This document shows, in pieces, positions 7,753 through 15,742 of a stretch of DNA of 64,000 nt. The stretch comes from Bog-257 sp963834135 (GTDB taxonomy: Bacteria > Acidobacteriota > Terriglobia > Terriglobales > Acidobacteriaceae). The position numbers and the translations under genes were made by a program. The notes under the pieces were generated by a model. That model worked only from the letters and a program-made list of their open reading frames with translations. It did no database searches and had not been told where the DNA came from. How positions within the stretch are numbered: position 1 is the stretch's first letter; the number at the start of each line of letters is the position of its first letter. Location of the stretch: positions 434,001 to 498,000 of the forward strand of contig CAWIAN010000005.1 of assembly GCA_963834135.1 (NCBI GenBank), read 5' to 3'.

Positions 7753-8784
7753 ATGCAGCGCCTTTCAACATCGCTTCTCGTTGCATTCTTGCTGTTGTCG
7801 CCTATGGCGATTTTCGCCGGCGATAACAAAGCTCCGGCCCCATCCGACAAGATGACAAACCAAACGCGGCTGATGGTCATGCGCGATCTGACCGCGGAGC
7901 GCGTGTTCGTGCGCACGGTATTTCCCCGCGGCGATATTGGATTGGTCATCAAGAACGGAAAGATCAGCCCCAACGATCAGCAAGTGGCGTCGATCGTCGC
8001 TGAGCACGGCTTTGCGGCGAAGCCCGGAGATCGCGTCATCATTACGAACGTCGAATTCAAAGAGAAGTCGATTGTCCTCGACCTCAACGGTGGCGGCAAG
8101 AAACACCAGAAGTGGTACCAGCATGTATCCGTTGGGGCCGGCGGAACCACCACGCCAATCGGTGGCGGCGCACCGCAAAGCCTGGAAACCAACGGTACGA
8201 CCCTAACGCTTGCCTTCGATAAATACGTTCCCGAGATGACCGGTGAGCAGGTTCGTGAACTGCTCGCGCCGGTCTTCGACTTCAAGGCGCTGACCGAGGC
8301 TGAGGCGTATGAGAAGACGCTGCCGCCCAAAGTGAAGGCCGCTATCAAAAACCACGAAGTGCTGGTCGGCATGGATCGTGAGATGGTGATCTTCTCAAAG
8401 GGACGGCCGCCCAAGAAGCTTCGCGATAAAGATGACACCGGCGTGGACTACGAGGAATGGATCTACGGCGAGCCTCCGCAGGAAGTCGAGTTCGTCCGGT
8501 TCACGGGAACTTTCGTGACGCGCCTGGAGATCATGACCGTCGATGGCGGCAAGGTCGTGCGCACTGAACGAGAAGTGGATCTGCCGTCTGAGGAGACTCA
8601 GGTCGCGGACAAGAAGGCTGAACCGAAGCCGGCCAATGCGCCAACGCTTCGCCGGCCTGGCGAGCAGCCGGAGGAGCAGCAAGGCACGCCGCTCTCGCCG
8701 ACAACACCTTATCCTCCGCCGGGCGGCTCCAATCCCGGATCTGGGCCGCACTGGCAGTTTGCGGATTTGACCTCGCATCCCTGA
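7753..8784 (+). CDS. secreted protein of unknown function
   Basis: This 343-residue product begins with a clear signal peptide (MQRLSTSLLVAFLLLSPMAIFAG). A mixed alpha/beta body follows, with VFVRTVFPRGDIGLVIKNG, a turn-rich VGAGGTTTPIGGGAPQ, and a segment near 200-250 (LVGMDREMVIFSKGRPPKK) that resembles the SmpA/OmlA-like pattern in which a small motif precedes a charged sheet. The C-terminal ~60 residues are Pro/Gly/Gln-rich and probably disordered. I do not recognise the family. A TATAAT at 7729-7734 gives a good -10 box. It lies alone between the CPBP gene and nadE. Confidence 0.7.
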   Translation: MQRLSTSLLVAFLLLSPMAIFAGDNKAPAPSDKMTNQTRLMVMRDLTAERVFVRTVFPRGDIGLVIKNGKISPNDQQVASIVAEHGFAAKPGDRVIITNVEFKEKSIVLDLNGGGKKHQKWYQHVSVGAGGTTTPIGGGAPQSLETNGTTLTLAFDKYVPEMTGEQVRELLAPVFDFKALTEAEAYEKTLPPKVKAAIKNHEVLVGMDREMVIFSKGRPPKKLRDKDDTGVDYEEWIYGEPPQEVEFVRFTGTFVTRLEIMTVDGGKVVRTEREVDLPSEETQVADKKAEPKPANAPTLRRPGEQPEEQQGTPLSPTTPYPPPGGSNPGSGPHWQFADLTSHP

Positions 8785-8839
8785 TGCTGGCGCACGGCCC
8801 TATCGATAGCGCTATTTGGCGCGCGCAAGTCCTCGCCAT

Positions 8840-8854
8840 TACACTGATAGTGTG
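8840..8854 (+). promoter_or_regulatory. -10 hexamer TACACT six bases before the nadE GTG start
   Basis: TACACT at 8840-8845, six bases, then GTG at 8852. A possible -35 (TTGGCG, 8816-8821) lies 18 bp upstream. It matches the deacetylase promoter over TACACTGAT-N3-GTG. The expected transcript starts at or next to the start codon and would have no ribosome-binding site. Confidence 0.5.
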
Positions 8855-10510
8855 AGGATTGCACTGGGCCAGATCAACACGGTTATCGGGGACTTCTCCG
8901 GCAATTCCGACAAGATCATCGATTTCGCCCGGCGCGCCCGCGAGACGGGCGCCAATCTCATCCTCTTTCCCGAACTCTCTATTTGTGGCTATCCGCCGCG
9001 CGACCTGGTGGAGCGGTCTTCGTTCGTCGAGCAGAATTGGACAGCGGCGGAACAGATCGCTCTCGAGACCCGGGGCATTGACGTTATCTGCGGACTGGTG
9101 ACACAGGCGAAAGCCACTACAGGGAAGTCGGTGTTGAATTCGGCGGCGCTTTTACGTGATGGCAAGATTGCTTTCGTGCAGTCCAAGCGGCTGCTGCCCA
9201 GCTACGATGTTTTCGACGAGATGAGAAATTTCGCGGCGGCCGATCATCAGGAGCTCTTTACTGCGGCAGATCGACAAGTGGCTCTGACGATTTGTGAAGA
9301 CGCTTGGAACGATAAGCATTTCTGGGATCGTCGTCTCTATGGCATCGACCCGGTGGAGGACTTGATTGGCGCCGGCGGCCAGGTTCTGTTGAACATTTCA
9401 GCGTCGCCGTTTTACCTGCACAAGCGCGAGTTGCGCCGCCAGATGCTGGCGACTATCGCAAGGAACAACCATGTGCCGGTCGCGATGGTGAACCAGATCG
9501 GCGGGAATGACAGCCTGGTCTTCGACGGATCGAGCTTCGCGCTGGGGCCTGACGGCGAAGTAATCGCGCAAGCGAAATCATTCGAAGAGGACATGGTCTG
9601 GTTCGATACAGAATCGTTGCAGGGTGAGGTGCACGCGCGGAATGACGACGTGGTGGGCAGCGCCTACTCCGCGCTGGTGCTCGGCACTCGCGACTATGTG
9701 CACAAGTGTGGCTTTCGCGGTGCGGTTCTCGGCCTGAGCGGCGGCATCGATTCGGCGCTGACCGCGTGCGTTGCTGTGGATGCGCTGGGAAAAGAGAATG
9801 TGATCGGGGTGGGCATGCCGGGGCCGTACTCGTCGCAAGGCAGCATCGACGATGCGGCGGAACTTGCGCGCAACCTGGGAATACGCTTTGAACTGGTTGC
9901 GATTGGCGGCATGTTTGAGTCCTACAACCACGCCCTCGGCCCCGTGTTCACGGGACTCGCGGCCGATGTTACCGAAGAAAACATTCAGGCACGTATCCGC
10001 GGCTCGTTGCTGATGGCGATCTCCAACAAGTTTGGGAGCCTGCTGCTAACGACAGGCAATAAGTCAGAGCTCGGCGTAGGCTATTGCACGTTGTACGGCG
10101 ACATGTGCGGGGGACTGGCGGTGATTTCCGATGTACCGAAGACGCTGGTCTACGAGCTGTCGAAGTATGTCAATTCGCGCGCGCCGGTAATTCCGCGGTC
10201 GACCATCGAGAAGCCGCCGTCAGCGGAGTTGCGTCCCGATCAGAAAGACAGCGACTCGCTTCCCGACTACGCAGTGCTCGACAACATCCTTGAAGACTAT
10301 GTCGAGGAGAACCGCGCGCCGGATGAGATTGCGGCGGCACGCGGTTACAGTCCGGAGCTGGTGCGCAGAGTAGCGTGCATGGTCGATAAGAGCGAGTACA
10401 AGCGCCAGCAGGCTGCGCCGGGATTGAAGATATCGGAGAAGGCGTTCGGATTTGGAAGGCGTTATCCGATCGCGGCGAAAGTTGAAGTGTGCGAGAAGAA
10501 CAGAAATTAG
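8852..10510 (+). CDS. nadE: glutamine-dependent NAD+ synthetase
   Basis: The 552-residue enzyme amidates nicotinate adenine dinucleotide to NAD+, drawing ammonia from glutamine. The N-terminal glutaminase (nitrilase fold) shows the Glu-Lys-Cys triad: FPELSICGYPPRDL, KRLLPSYDVFDE and LTICEDAWND (C148). The C-terminal synthetase has the PP-loop LSGGIDSALTA (about 295-305), MPGPYSSQGS and TTGNKSELGVGYCTLYGDMCGG. The start is placed at GTG 8852, giving MRIALGQINTVIGDF, which matches the usual N-terminus; a TTG at 8816 would add 12 residues that do not. Length is typical of the two-domain form. Confidence 0.95.
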   Translation: MRIALGQINTVIGDFSGNSDKIIDFARRARETGANLILFPELSICGYPPRDLVERSSFVEQNWTAAEQIALETRGIDVICGLVTQAKATTGKSVLNSAALLRDGKIAFVQSKRLLPSYDVFDEMRNFAAADHQELFTAADRQVALTICEDAWNDKHFWDRRLYGIDPVEDLIGAGGQVLLNISASPFYLHKRELRRQMLATIARNNHVPVAMVNQIGGNDSLVFDGSSFALGPDGEVIAQAKSFEEDMVWFDTESLQGEVHARNDDVVGSAYSALVLGTRDYVHKCGFRGAVLGLSGGIDSALTACVAVDALGKENVIGVGMPGPYSSQGSIDDAAELARNLGIRFELVAIGGMFESYNHALGPVFTGLAADVTEENIQARIRGSLLMAISNKFGSLLLTTGNKSELGVGYCTLYGDMCGGLAVISDVPKTLVYELSKYVNSRAPVIPRSTIEKPPSAELRPDQKDSDSLPDYAVLDNILEDYVEENRAPDEIAAARGYSPELVRRVACMVDKSEYKRQQAAPGLKISEKAFGFGRRYPIAAKVEVCEKNRN

Positions 10511-10671
10511 CAACTGGCAGCTAGTAATTAGTAATTCGCAACTGGGGACATTAGTCGCGAGGCTGTCTTTCAGACGGGATTTAACGTTTGAGCTTGTGCT
10601 GCTGAACGGAAGCTGGGTTCGCTTGCTAGTTGCTAAGTGTTAAGTGCTAATTGCCGCATTCGAAAGGAACC
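10511..10671. other. AT-rich, low-complexity spacer
   Basis: The 161-bp gap after nadE contains reiterated TAGTAAT/TTGCTAAGTG-like words (for example CTAGTAATTAGTAATT and TAAGTGTTAAGTGCTAATT). It reads as slippage-prone noncoding DNA. A similar word set (TTAGCGTTCGGCGATTAGCA) occurs after leuS at 57229-57248. Confidence 0.4.
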
Positions 10672-11589
10672 ATGAATTTTTTCACCAGAATTTTGATCAC
10701 CGCTGGCTTTTTTGTCGCCAGCGTGTTCTCCGTCGCTCAGAACACAGCAGCGGCGAAGCCCAGTGCTCCTGCCCAGTCATCGTCCGCCAGCAGCGCCAAT
10801 GGCTCGCTGCCCAGCGAGGCAACGTTCGACTCCTTCTTGAAAAAGATGTTTGGATGGAATAGCGATCTGACTTGGAAGATCGCCGACATCAAACCGTCGG
10901 AAGCGGCCGGAGTTTCGCAGGCGACTATCGTCTTCAACACGCCCAAAGGACAGCAGGTCACGCGAATTTATGTGACGCCGGACCAGAAGTTCGCGTTCAC
11001 TGGCGATCTTGTGCCGTTCGGCGCCGATCCGTTCGCGGGAGCGCGAGAGGATCTGAAGGGAGTGGTTGGTCCGGAGCACGGTCCCAAGGACGCGCCGGTC
11101 ACCATCGTTGAGTTCGGCGACCTGGAGTGTCCGGCCTGCAAGGCGGCGCAGCCGAACATCACGAAGCTGATGGAAGAGGAGCCGAAGGCTAAGCTGATCT
11201 TCGCCAACTTCCCATTGGCACAGCATCCGTGGGCCATGACGGCGGCAAAGTATCTCGACTGCCTGGGACGGGCGAGCGACGAAGCAGCCTGGAAGTTCAT
11301 TCCCACCGTCTACGCCAACCAGGAACAAATAACCGGGCAGAACGTTGACCAGATGCTGAAGGGCTACGTCAAAGATGCAGGCGGCAATCCGGACGAGATC
11401 GCGGCCTGCGCTGCCAAGCCGGAAACCGAGAAGCGGGTCCACGACTCGATCGACCTGGGGCAGAAGCTCGACGTGAACAGCACGCCGACGTTCTTCATCA
11501 ACGGACGACGCGTGATGGGCTTCAACAACCCGAGTACACCCTATGACGCAGTCAAGTCGATGGTGGATTTCGAGCTGAATAACAAGTAG
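10672..11589 (+). CDS. DsbA-like thioredoxin-fold protein, secreted
   Basis: The 305-residue product carries a signal peptide (MNFFTRILITAGFFVASVFS) and, from about residue 135, a DsbA/DsbG-type thioredoxin domain. The active site is C153-P-A-C156 in FGDLECPACKAAQPN, with an inserted helical segment and the cis-proline in NSTPTFFINGRRV. Residues ~40-125 form a separate domain without recognised motif. It probably acts as a periplasmic thiol oxidase or isomerase. The ATG at 10672 follows an AAAGGA ribosome-binding site; an upstream TTG in frame is unlikely. A small membrane-protein gene follows after 8 bp. Confidence 0.85.
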   Translation: MNFFTRILITAGFFVASVFSVAQNTAAAKPSAPAQSSSASSANGSLPSEATFDSFLKKMFGWNSDLTWKIADIKPSEAAGVSQATIVFNTPKGQQVTRIYVTPDQKFAFTGDLVPFGADPFAGAREDLKGVVGPEHGPKDAPVTIVEFGDLECPACKAAQPNITKLMEEEPKAKLIFANFPLAQHPWAMTAAKYLDCLGRASDEAAWKFIPTVYANQEQITGQNVDQMLKGYVKDAGGNPDEIAACAAKPETEKRVHDSIDLGQKLDVNSTPTFFINGRRVMGFNNPSTPYDAVKSMVDFELNNK

Positions 11590-11597
11590 GTCAGGAA

Positions 11598-11771
11598 ATG
11601 ACAAGAGGACGGACATTGCGAAAGAGCGTGGTTTGGGCAGCGCTCGTACTGGTCGCGGTGTCCGCCCTCTGGATTGTAACGATTGAGATCTCCTACCGCC
11701 GGAACGTCAGTCACTTGCCAGCGCTGATCGATTTCCATCGCCATGTGATTACGTACATGTGGAAGGCGTAG
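11598..11771 (+). CDS. small single-pass membrane protein
   Basis: A 57-residue frame starts 8 bp after the DsbA-like stop: MTRGRTLRKSVVWAALVLVA with one transmembrane helix at about 10-29, then a short hydrophilic tail ending YMWKA. The N-terminal basic residues predict an inside N-terminus. The spacing suggests co-transcription with the DsbA-like gene. The family is not recognised. Support is the clean helix and operon position; there is no homology evidence. Confidence 0.5.
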   Translation: MTRGRTLRKSVVWAALVLVAVSALWIVTIEISYRRNVSHLPALIDFHRHVITYMWKA

Positions 11772-11780
11772 ACCGTCCGT

Positions 11781-12986
11781 TCAGACTTTTTCCAGGATCA
11801 TCGCAATACCTTGTCCCACACCAATGCACATGGTGCACAAAGCATAACGGCCGCCGCTGCGTTGTAGTTGCAGCACGGCGGTTGTGACCAGGCGCGCTCC
11901 ACTGGCTCCGAGGGGATGGCCGATTGAGATTGCGCCGCCATTCGGGTTTACCTGGGGAGCGTCGTCGGGGATCTCGAGTTCCCGCAATACAGCCAAAGCC
12001 TGCGAAGCGAAAGCCTCATTCAGTTCGATAACATTCATGTCGGTAATCGCTAATCCTGCGAGCGCCAGAACCTTGCGCACCGCTGGCACCGGTCCCATGC
12101 CCATAATGCGAGGAGCGACGCCTGCAACCGCCGACGCAATGATGCGCGCTTTCGGCCTCAGGCCGTTGCGCTTGGCTGCCTCCGCCGAGGCGATCAAGAC
12201 AGCGCACGCGCCGTCATTGATTCCTGCCGCATTGCCAGCGGTGATCGTGCCGTTGGACTTCACGACCGGCTTCAACGCCGCCAAGCCTTCCATGGTTGTG
12301 TCCGAACGGGGATGCTCGTCTTTGTCGACGGTGATCGGGGTTCCTTTGCGCGGCATGACGGTTACCGGCGTGATCTCCTCTGCGAGGGTCCCACTCTTGA
12401 TCGCAGCTGCCGTTCGCTGCTGGCTGCGATAGGCAAAGGCGTCCTGATCCTGGCGTGAGACCGAGAAGTCTTCCGCGACATTCTCGCCGGTCTCCGGCAT
12501 CGAGTCGGTGCCGTACAGGGCCTTCATCGCCGGATTCACGAAGCGCCAGCCGAGAGTGGTATCTTCCAGCTTCATCGCGCGGGAGAATGCGGCGTCGGCC
12601 TTGCCCATGACAAATGGCGAACGCGACATACTCTCCACACCGCCGGCGATCAGCAAAGAATTCTCGCCGGTCTTGACGGCGCGAGCGGCGACGGCGATCG
12701 CATCCAGGCTGGAGCCGCAGAGGCGATTCACGGTTGACCCCGGCACGCTCTGAGGCAAGCCGGCGAGCAGCAGCGCCATGCGGGCAACGTTGCGATTGTC
12801 CTCGCCTGCCTGATTGGCGCAGCCGAAGATCACGTCGTCGATGGCATTCATGTCGAGAGAAGGATTGCGCTCGATAAGAGCCTTGATCGGAATCGCGGCA
12901 AGATCGTCGGTTCGTACCGTGGAAAGAGCACCGCCATAGCGGCCAAACGGAGTGCGAATCACATCGCAAATAAAAGCGTCAGACAT
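11781..12986 (-). CDS. pcaF: acetyl-CoA acyltransferase, closest to 3-oxoadipyl-CoA thiolase
   Basis: This 401-residue thiolase has the nucleophile C90 (TVNRLCGSSLDA), the GGVESMSRSPFVM loop, the base histidine in NPNGGAISIGHPLGASGARL and the second cysteine in ALCTMCIGVGQG. Long matches to the PcaF/PaaJ pattern (FGCANQAGEDNRNVARMALL, MKLEDTTLGWRF) favour beta-ketoadipyl-CoA thiolase, the last step of the beta-ketoadipate route yielding succinyl-CoA and acetyl-CoA. No other aromatic-degradation genes are in the window, so a general thiolase role stays possible. It ends 9 bp from the convergent small membrane gene. Confidence 0.85.
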   Translation of the reverse strand: MSDAFICDVIRTPFGRYGGALSTVRTDDLAAIPIKALIERNPSLDMNAIDDVIFGCANQAGEDNRNVARMALLLAGLPQSVPGSTVNRLCGSSLDAIAVAARAVKTGENSLLIAGGVESMSRSPFVMGKADAAFSRAMKLEDTTLGWRFVNPAMKALYGTDSMPETGENVAEDFSVSRQDQDAFAYRSQQRTAAAIKSGTLAEEITPVTVMPRKGTPITVDKDEHPRSDTTMEGLAALKPVVKSNGTITAGNAAGINDGACAVLIASAEAAKRNGLRPKARIIASAVAGVAPRIMGMGPVPAVRKVLALAGLAITDMNVIELNEAFASQALAVLRELEIPDDAPQVNPNGGAISIGHPLGASGARLVTTAVLQLQRSGGRYALCTMCIGVGQGIAMILEKV

Positions 12987-13070
12987 GAATAGTTTTACCC
13001 CAGTGATGAAACAAGAAGAACCTGTGAACTCATCATAACTGAGCGCGAGTAGAGGTTCGCGAGCTGGGGA

Positions 13071-13250
13071 CTATTTCGCGAGATGGTGGACGAAGACGGC
13101 GACGGCAGTCCAGAACGGCGTAGCGAGAATGAGTGCTACCAGCAGGCCCAGGGGGAATTGCAGGCTGGCCGCGGCTTCCGCAGGGGTCCAACGGGGATCG
13201 TTCGCCTGGTACGTTCGGTAGAATTCCGGAAGCCGGGTGAGGGTCCACAT
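13071..13250 (-). CDS. small membrane protein
   Basis: A 59-residue frame reads MWTLTRLPEFYRTYQANDPR, then an amphipathic linker, then a transmembrane helix (LGLLVALILATPFWTAVAVF) and a short HHLAK end. A -10-like TATAGT (minus strand, 13264-13259) lies eight bases before the ATG and there is no Shine-Dalgarno sequence, so it may be translated from a nearly leaderless mRNA. It lies 72 bp downstream of the sugar transferase chimera on the same strand. The family is not recognised with certainty. Confidence 0.55.
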   Translation of the reverse strand: MWTLTRLPEFYRTYQANDPRWTPAEAAASLQFPLGLLVALILATPFWTAVAVFVHHLAK

Positions 13251-13252
13251 AG

Positions 13253-13279
13253 CCAGTAACTATACAGTAAGAGTACTGG
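13253..13279 (-). terminator. hairpin downstream of the sugar transferase chimera
   Basis: CCAGTA (13253-13258) pairs with TACTGG (13274-13279), and an alternative CAGTA/TACTG hairpin (13265-13269/13274-13278) uses the same right arm. No strong U-tract is present. It may terminate the 13323-15742 operon or modulate the small gene that follows. Confidence 0.3.
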
Positions 13280-13322
13280 GCTGCGGGCGAGGTTGGCTTC
13301 GTGGTGGGCAGAATCCGGCAGC

Positions 13323-15167
13323 TTACCCGAGCGAAAGCCGCCCGGTACCTTGCGGAATTTCGAAGCGCTTCATTTTGTTGTAAAGCGAGCTACGTGGGAT
13401 ACCGAGGCGGCGCGCGGCCCGTTCAATGGATCCGCCCTCATCGTGCAGCACCAGATTGATGTAGGCACGCTCCACGTCCCGCAAAGTTCCGCTTAGAAGT
13501 TCCGTCGGCACGGCTTCCTGTGCCGGCGTTGCGTGGAAGTTCAGGTGTTCTGGTGTGACCACGCCGTGTTCGGCGACCATGCTGGCCCGCTCCAGTACAT
13601 TACGAAGCTCGCGAATGTTGCCGGGCCAGGGATAGCGTCCCAGCTCTGTCATGGCTGAATCGGAGATGCGAAGTTCGGGCCGAGTGTACGTTCGTGCGAT
13701 GGTGGCGAGAATGTCTTGCGCCAGCGGAGCGATATCTTCGATGCGGTCGCGCAGCGGCGGCACGGATAAATAAAAAATATTCAGACGAAAATAATACATG
13801 TCGTACTCGAGATTCTCGTGAATCAGGAACGCGCGGTCGGCACTGATCTGCCATAGCCCAGTAATCCCCGGCTTCACCGCCAGACGTTGCTGCTGTCGTG
13901 GCGTATAGCCCTCGACGATGAAAGGCATCTCCGGCCTTGGACCTACTAATGACATTTGCCCCAATAACACGTTAATCAGCTGAGGTAACTCGTCGAGGCT
14001 GGTGCGGCGGAGGAATCGTCCGATCGGTGTCACTCGCGGATCTTTTCCCGCGGTCGGCGAGAAGCCGTATTTCGGCGCTTCCACGTACATCGAGCGAAAT
14101 TTGAACATGGGGAAGAGCAACGCCTCTTTTCCAACGCGCTCCTGCCGGAAGAAAATCGGGCCCGGTGAGGATAATTTCACCAGGCCTGCAATCAGTGCTG
14201 CCAAGGGTGCAAAAAGGAGTATCAGTACAGATGAGCCGAGAAGGTCGAGCAGCCGCTTACCAATGTCGTACGCCGTCCGGGTTGTGCCTCGAGAGAGCTG
14301 GGCCAGCATGATTCCGTCGAGTTCCGAATAGTTCAGCCAGTAGCCTGGTTCCAGAAAGTCGCCCGGAGCGAAGTACGTGGCCACCCCGGCATCTGCCGCC
14401 CCGGTCAAGGTGAGTTGCATGGCTTGGCTGTCCAGCGAGGAATTCGTTATCACCAGAACGGTGGCGTTGAGCTGACGGAAGATTTCAGGGGACATTGGAC
14501 CGGAGAGCACGCGAGCTGAGTGCTTCCGATGGTAGGCGCACTCATAAATTTCAGGCGGCGATTGGCCGGGGTTCTCTTCGATGAACGCCACTGGTTCCAC
14601 GCCGAATTTGGGTGAGCGCACGAGTGCTGTGTAGATTCGTCTAGCTGCGCTGCCGGTTCCTAGAATTACCGCCCGTCGTGTGCCGTACCCTTTGCGGCGA
14701 AGACGGCGCAGGATGCGGTGCGTCTCCCATTTCTCCAGGGTGACAAATAGCGGTACCAGAGCTACGACCAGGCCGAGCGCCAGACGCGATGGCGACACCA
14801 GGAAAAAATAAGCTGCGATCAGCGCGACGGAGAAGGCCTGCAGGGTCACGCGGAGAATACGTTCCGTTTCGCGGATGGCCAGCAGACTGACACACGGAAG
14901 GTATCCTCCATGACGGTCAAAGAGGAATACGAATAGAACGCCGAACCCCCCGGCACAGAGCCAAATTGTCGAAGCAGAGTAGTACACGGCTCTGCTGGGC
15001 TCCAGCACTGTATAAGCGGTGTTCGCAGCGAACACCGCGGTTATTACGGCGCTCACGTCCAGCAACTTCTCAAGGGTCGCCAGCAGCGAAGCGGAGCGGC
15101 TTGCTGAATCAGTGACTCCAAACTGCGAGGTGTCGACGGCAGATAGGAAGCGCGCAGAGCTACTCAT
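13323..15167 (-). CDS. polyprenyl-phosphate sugar transferase fused to the C-terminal part of a sigma54 activator (lid + Fis HTH)
   Basis: Residues ~30-150 hold four membrane helices; ~165-275 a nucleotide-binding-like domain (AVILGTGSAARRIYTALV); ~295-457 a WbaP/PglC-type phosphoglycosyl transferase with FKFRSM, RRTSLDELPQLINVL, SLVGPRPEMP and KPGITGLWQIS. Instead of the usual final ~25 residues, after DMYY (456-459) the chain continues as FRLNIFYLSVPPLRDRIEDI, the start of the AAA+ lid of NtrC-type activators, then YPWPGNIRELRNVLERA (sensor II region) and a Fis-type helix-turn-helix (SIERAARRLGIPRSSLYNKM, ~575-600). Walker A, Walker B and GAFTGA are absent. It could be a membrane sugar transferase that also binds DNA. 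The junction lies in an unusually AT-rich stretch (13766-13797). Confidence 0.8.
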   Translation of the reverse strand: MSSSARFLSAVDTSQFGVTDSASRSASLLATLEKLLDVSAVITAVFAANTAYTVLEPSRAVYYSASTIWLCAGGFGVLFVFLFDRHGGYLPCVSLLAIRETERILRVTLQAFSVALIAAYFFLVSPSRLALGLVVALVPLFVTLEKWETHRILRRLRRKGYGTRRAVILGTGSAARRIYTALVRSPKFGVEPVAFIEENPGQSPPEIYECAYHRKHSARVLSGPMSPEIFRQLNATVLVITNSSLDSQAMQLTLTGAADAGVATYFAPGDFLEPGYWLNYSELDGIMLAQLSRGTTRTAYDIGKRLLDLLGSSVLILLFAPLAALIAGLVKLSSPGPIFFRQERVGKEALLFPMFKFRSMYVEAPKYGFSPTAGKDPRVTPIGRFLRRTSLDELPQLINVLLGQMSLVGPRPEMPFIVEGYTPRQQQRLAVKPGITGLWQISADRAFLIHENLEYDMYYFRLNIFYLSVPPLRDRIEDIAPLAQDILATIARTYTRPELRISDSAMTELGRYPWPGNIRELRNVLERASMVAEHGVVTPEHLNFHATPAQEAVPTELLSGTLRDVERAYINLVLHDEGGSIERAARRLGIPRSSLYNKMKRFEIPQGTGRLSLG

Positions 15168-15205
15168 GGCGATTGCTTACGGTTACCTTGGAGAGCTGGG
15201 GAAAG

Positions 15206-15742
15206 TTAAACGGGCTCGACATCGGCACTGTGAATGTTGACCGCGATGGACTTCATGATCTGCTCGATGTTCACGACCAGGCGACGAGAATTCTGTTTTT
15301 CCAGGAGCGTGCCTTCCCATCCGGCGAATGGCCCGTGCTTCACGCGCACGCGGTGTCCAATTCTTAGATAGGGATGGGGCTCAATGTCGGCAGAGCCGAA
15401 CTCGCAGCAGCGCAGACGCTCCACTTCGTCGTCGGCTAGAAGCGCGGGCCTGCCGGCAACCGAGACGAGCTGAACAATGCCCATGGTTTCCAGTAACAGC
15501 CGCCGCTCGTCCTCGCAAATGTGAACGAATACATAGCTGGGAAACAGAGGCATCCTGACGCGCCTGATCCGGTCCGACCAGCGGACCAGGCACTCATAGG
15601 TGGGCAATAGATATTCCAGGCTCTTCTGCCCAAGCTGACGGGCCACTTGTTGCTCGTGGCGCGAGCGAGTGTAGGCGGCCAACCAGCAGCGTCGTTTGCT
15701 CTCTAGTGTCATCTTTGTCGCGTTCCGGGCAAGGCGGGGCAT
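15206..15742 (-). CDS. NusG-like transcription antiterminator (UpxY/RfaH type)
   Basis: The 178-residue product has an N-terminal NGN domain (CWLAAYTRSRHEQQVARQLG, LPLFPSYVFVH-type core MPLFPSYVFVHICED) and a C-terminal KOW domain (IGHRVRVKHGPFAGWEGTLLE). Specialised NusG paralogs of this kind sit first in exopolysaccharide operons and let polymerase read through them. Here it directly precedes the sugar transferase chimera (38-bp gap), which fits that role. The chosen ATG at 15742 has GAGAGG about nine bases upstream. The frame stays open to 15892, but that extension has no conserved look and contains a leader hairpin. Confidence 0.8.
   Translation of the reverse strand: MPRLARNATKMTLESKRRCWLAAYTRSRHEQQVARQLGQKSLEYLLPTYECLVRWSDRIRRVRMPLFPSYVFVHICEDERRLLLETMGIVQLVSVAGRPALLADDEVERLRCCEFGSADIEPHPYLRIGHRVRVKHGPFAGWEGTLLEKQNSRRLVVNIEQIMKSIAVNIHSADVEPV

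Noticed and set aside
8816..8851. Upstream TTG start for nadE
   Set aside because: It adds 12 residues absent from the conserved N-terminus MRIALGQIN and overlaps the promoter.
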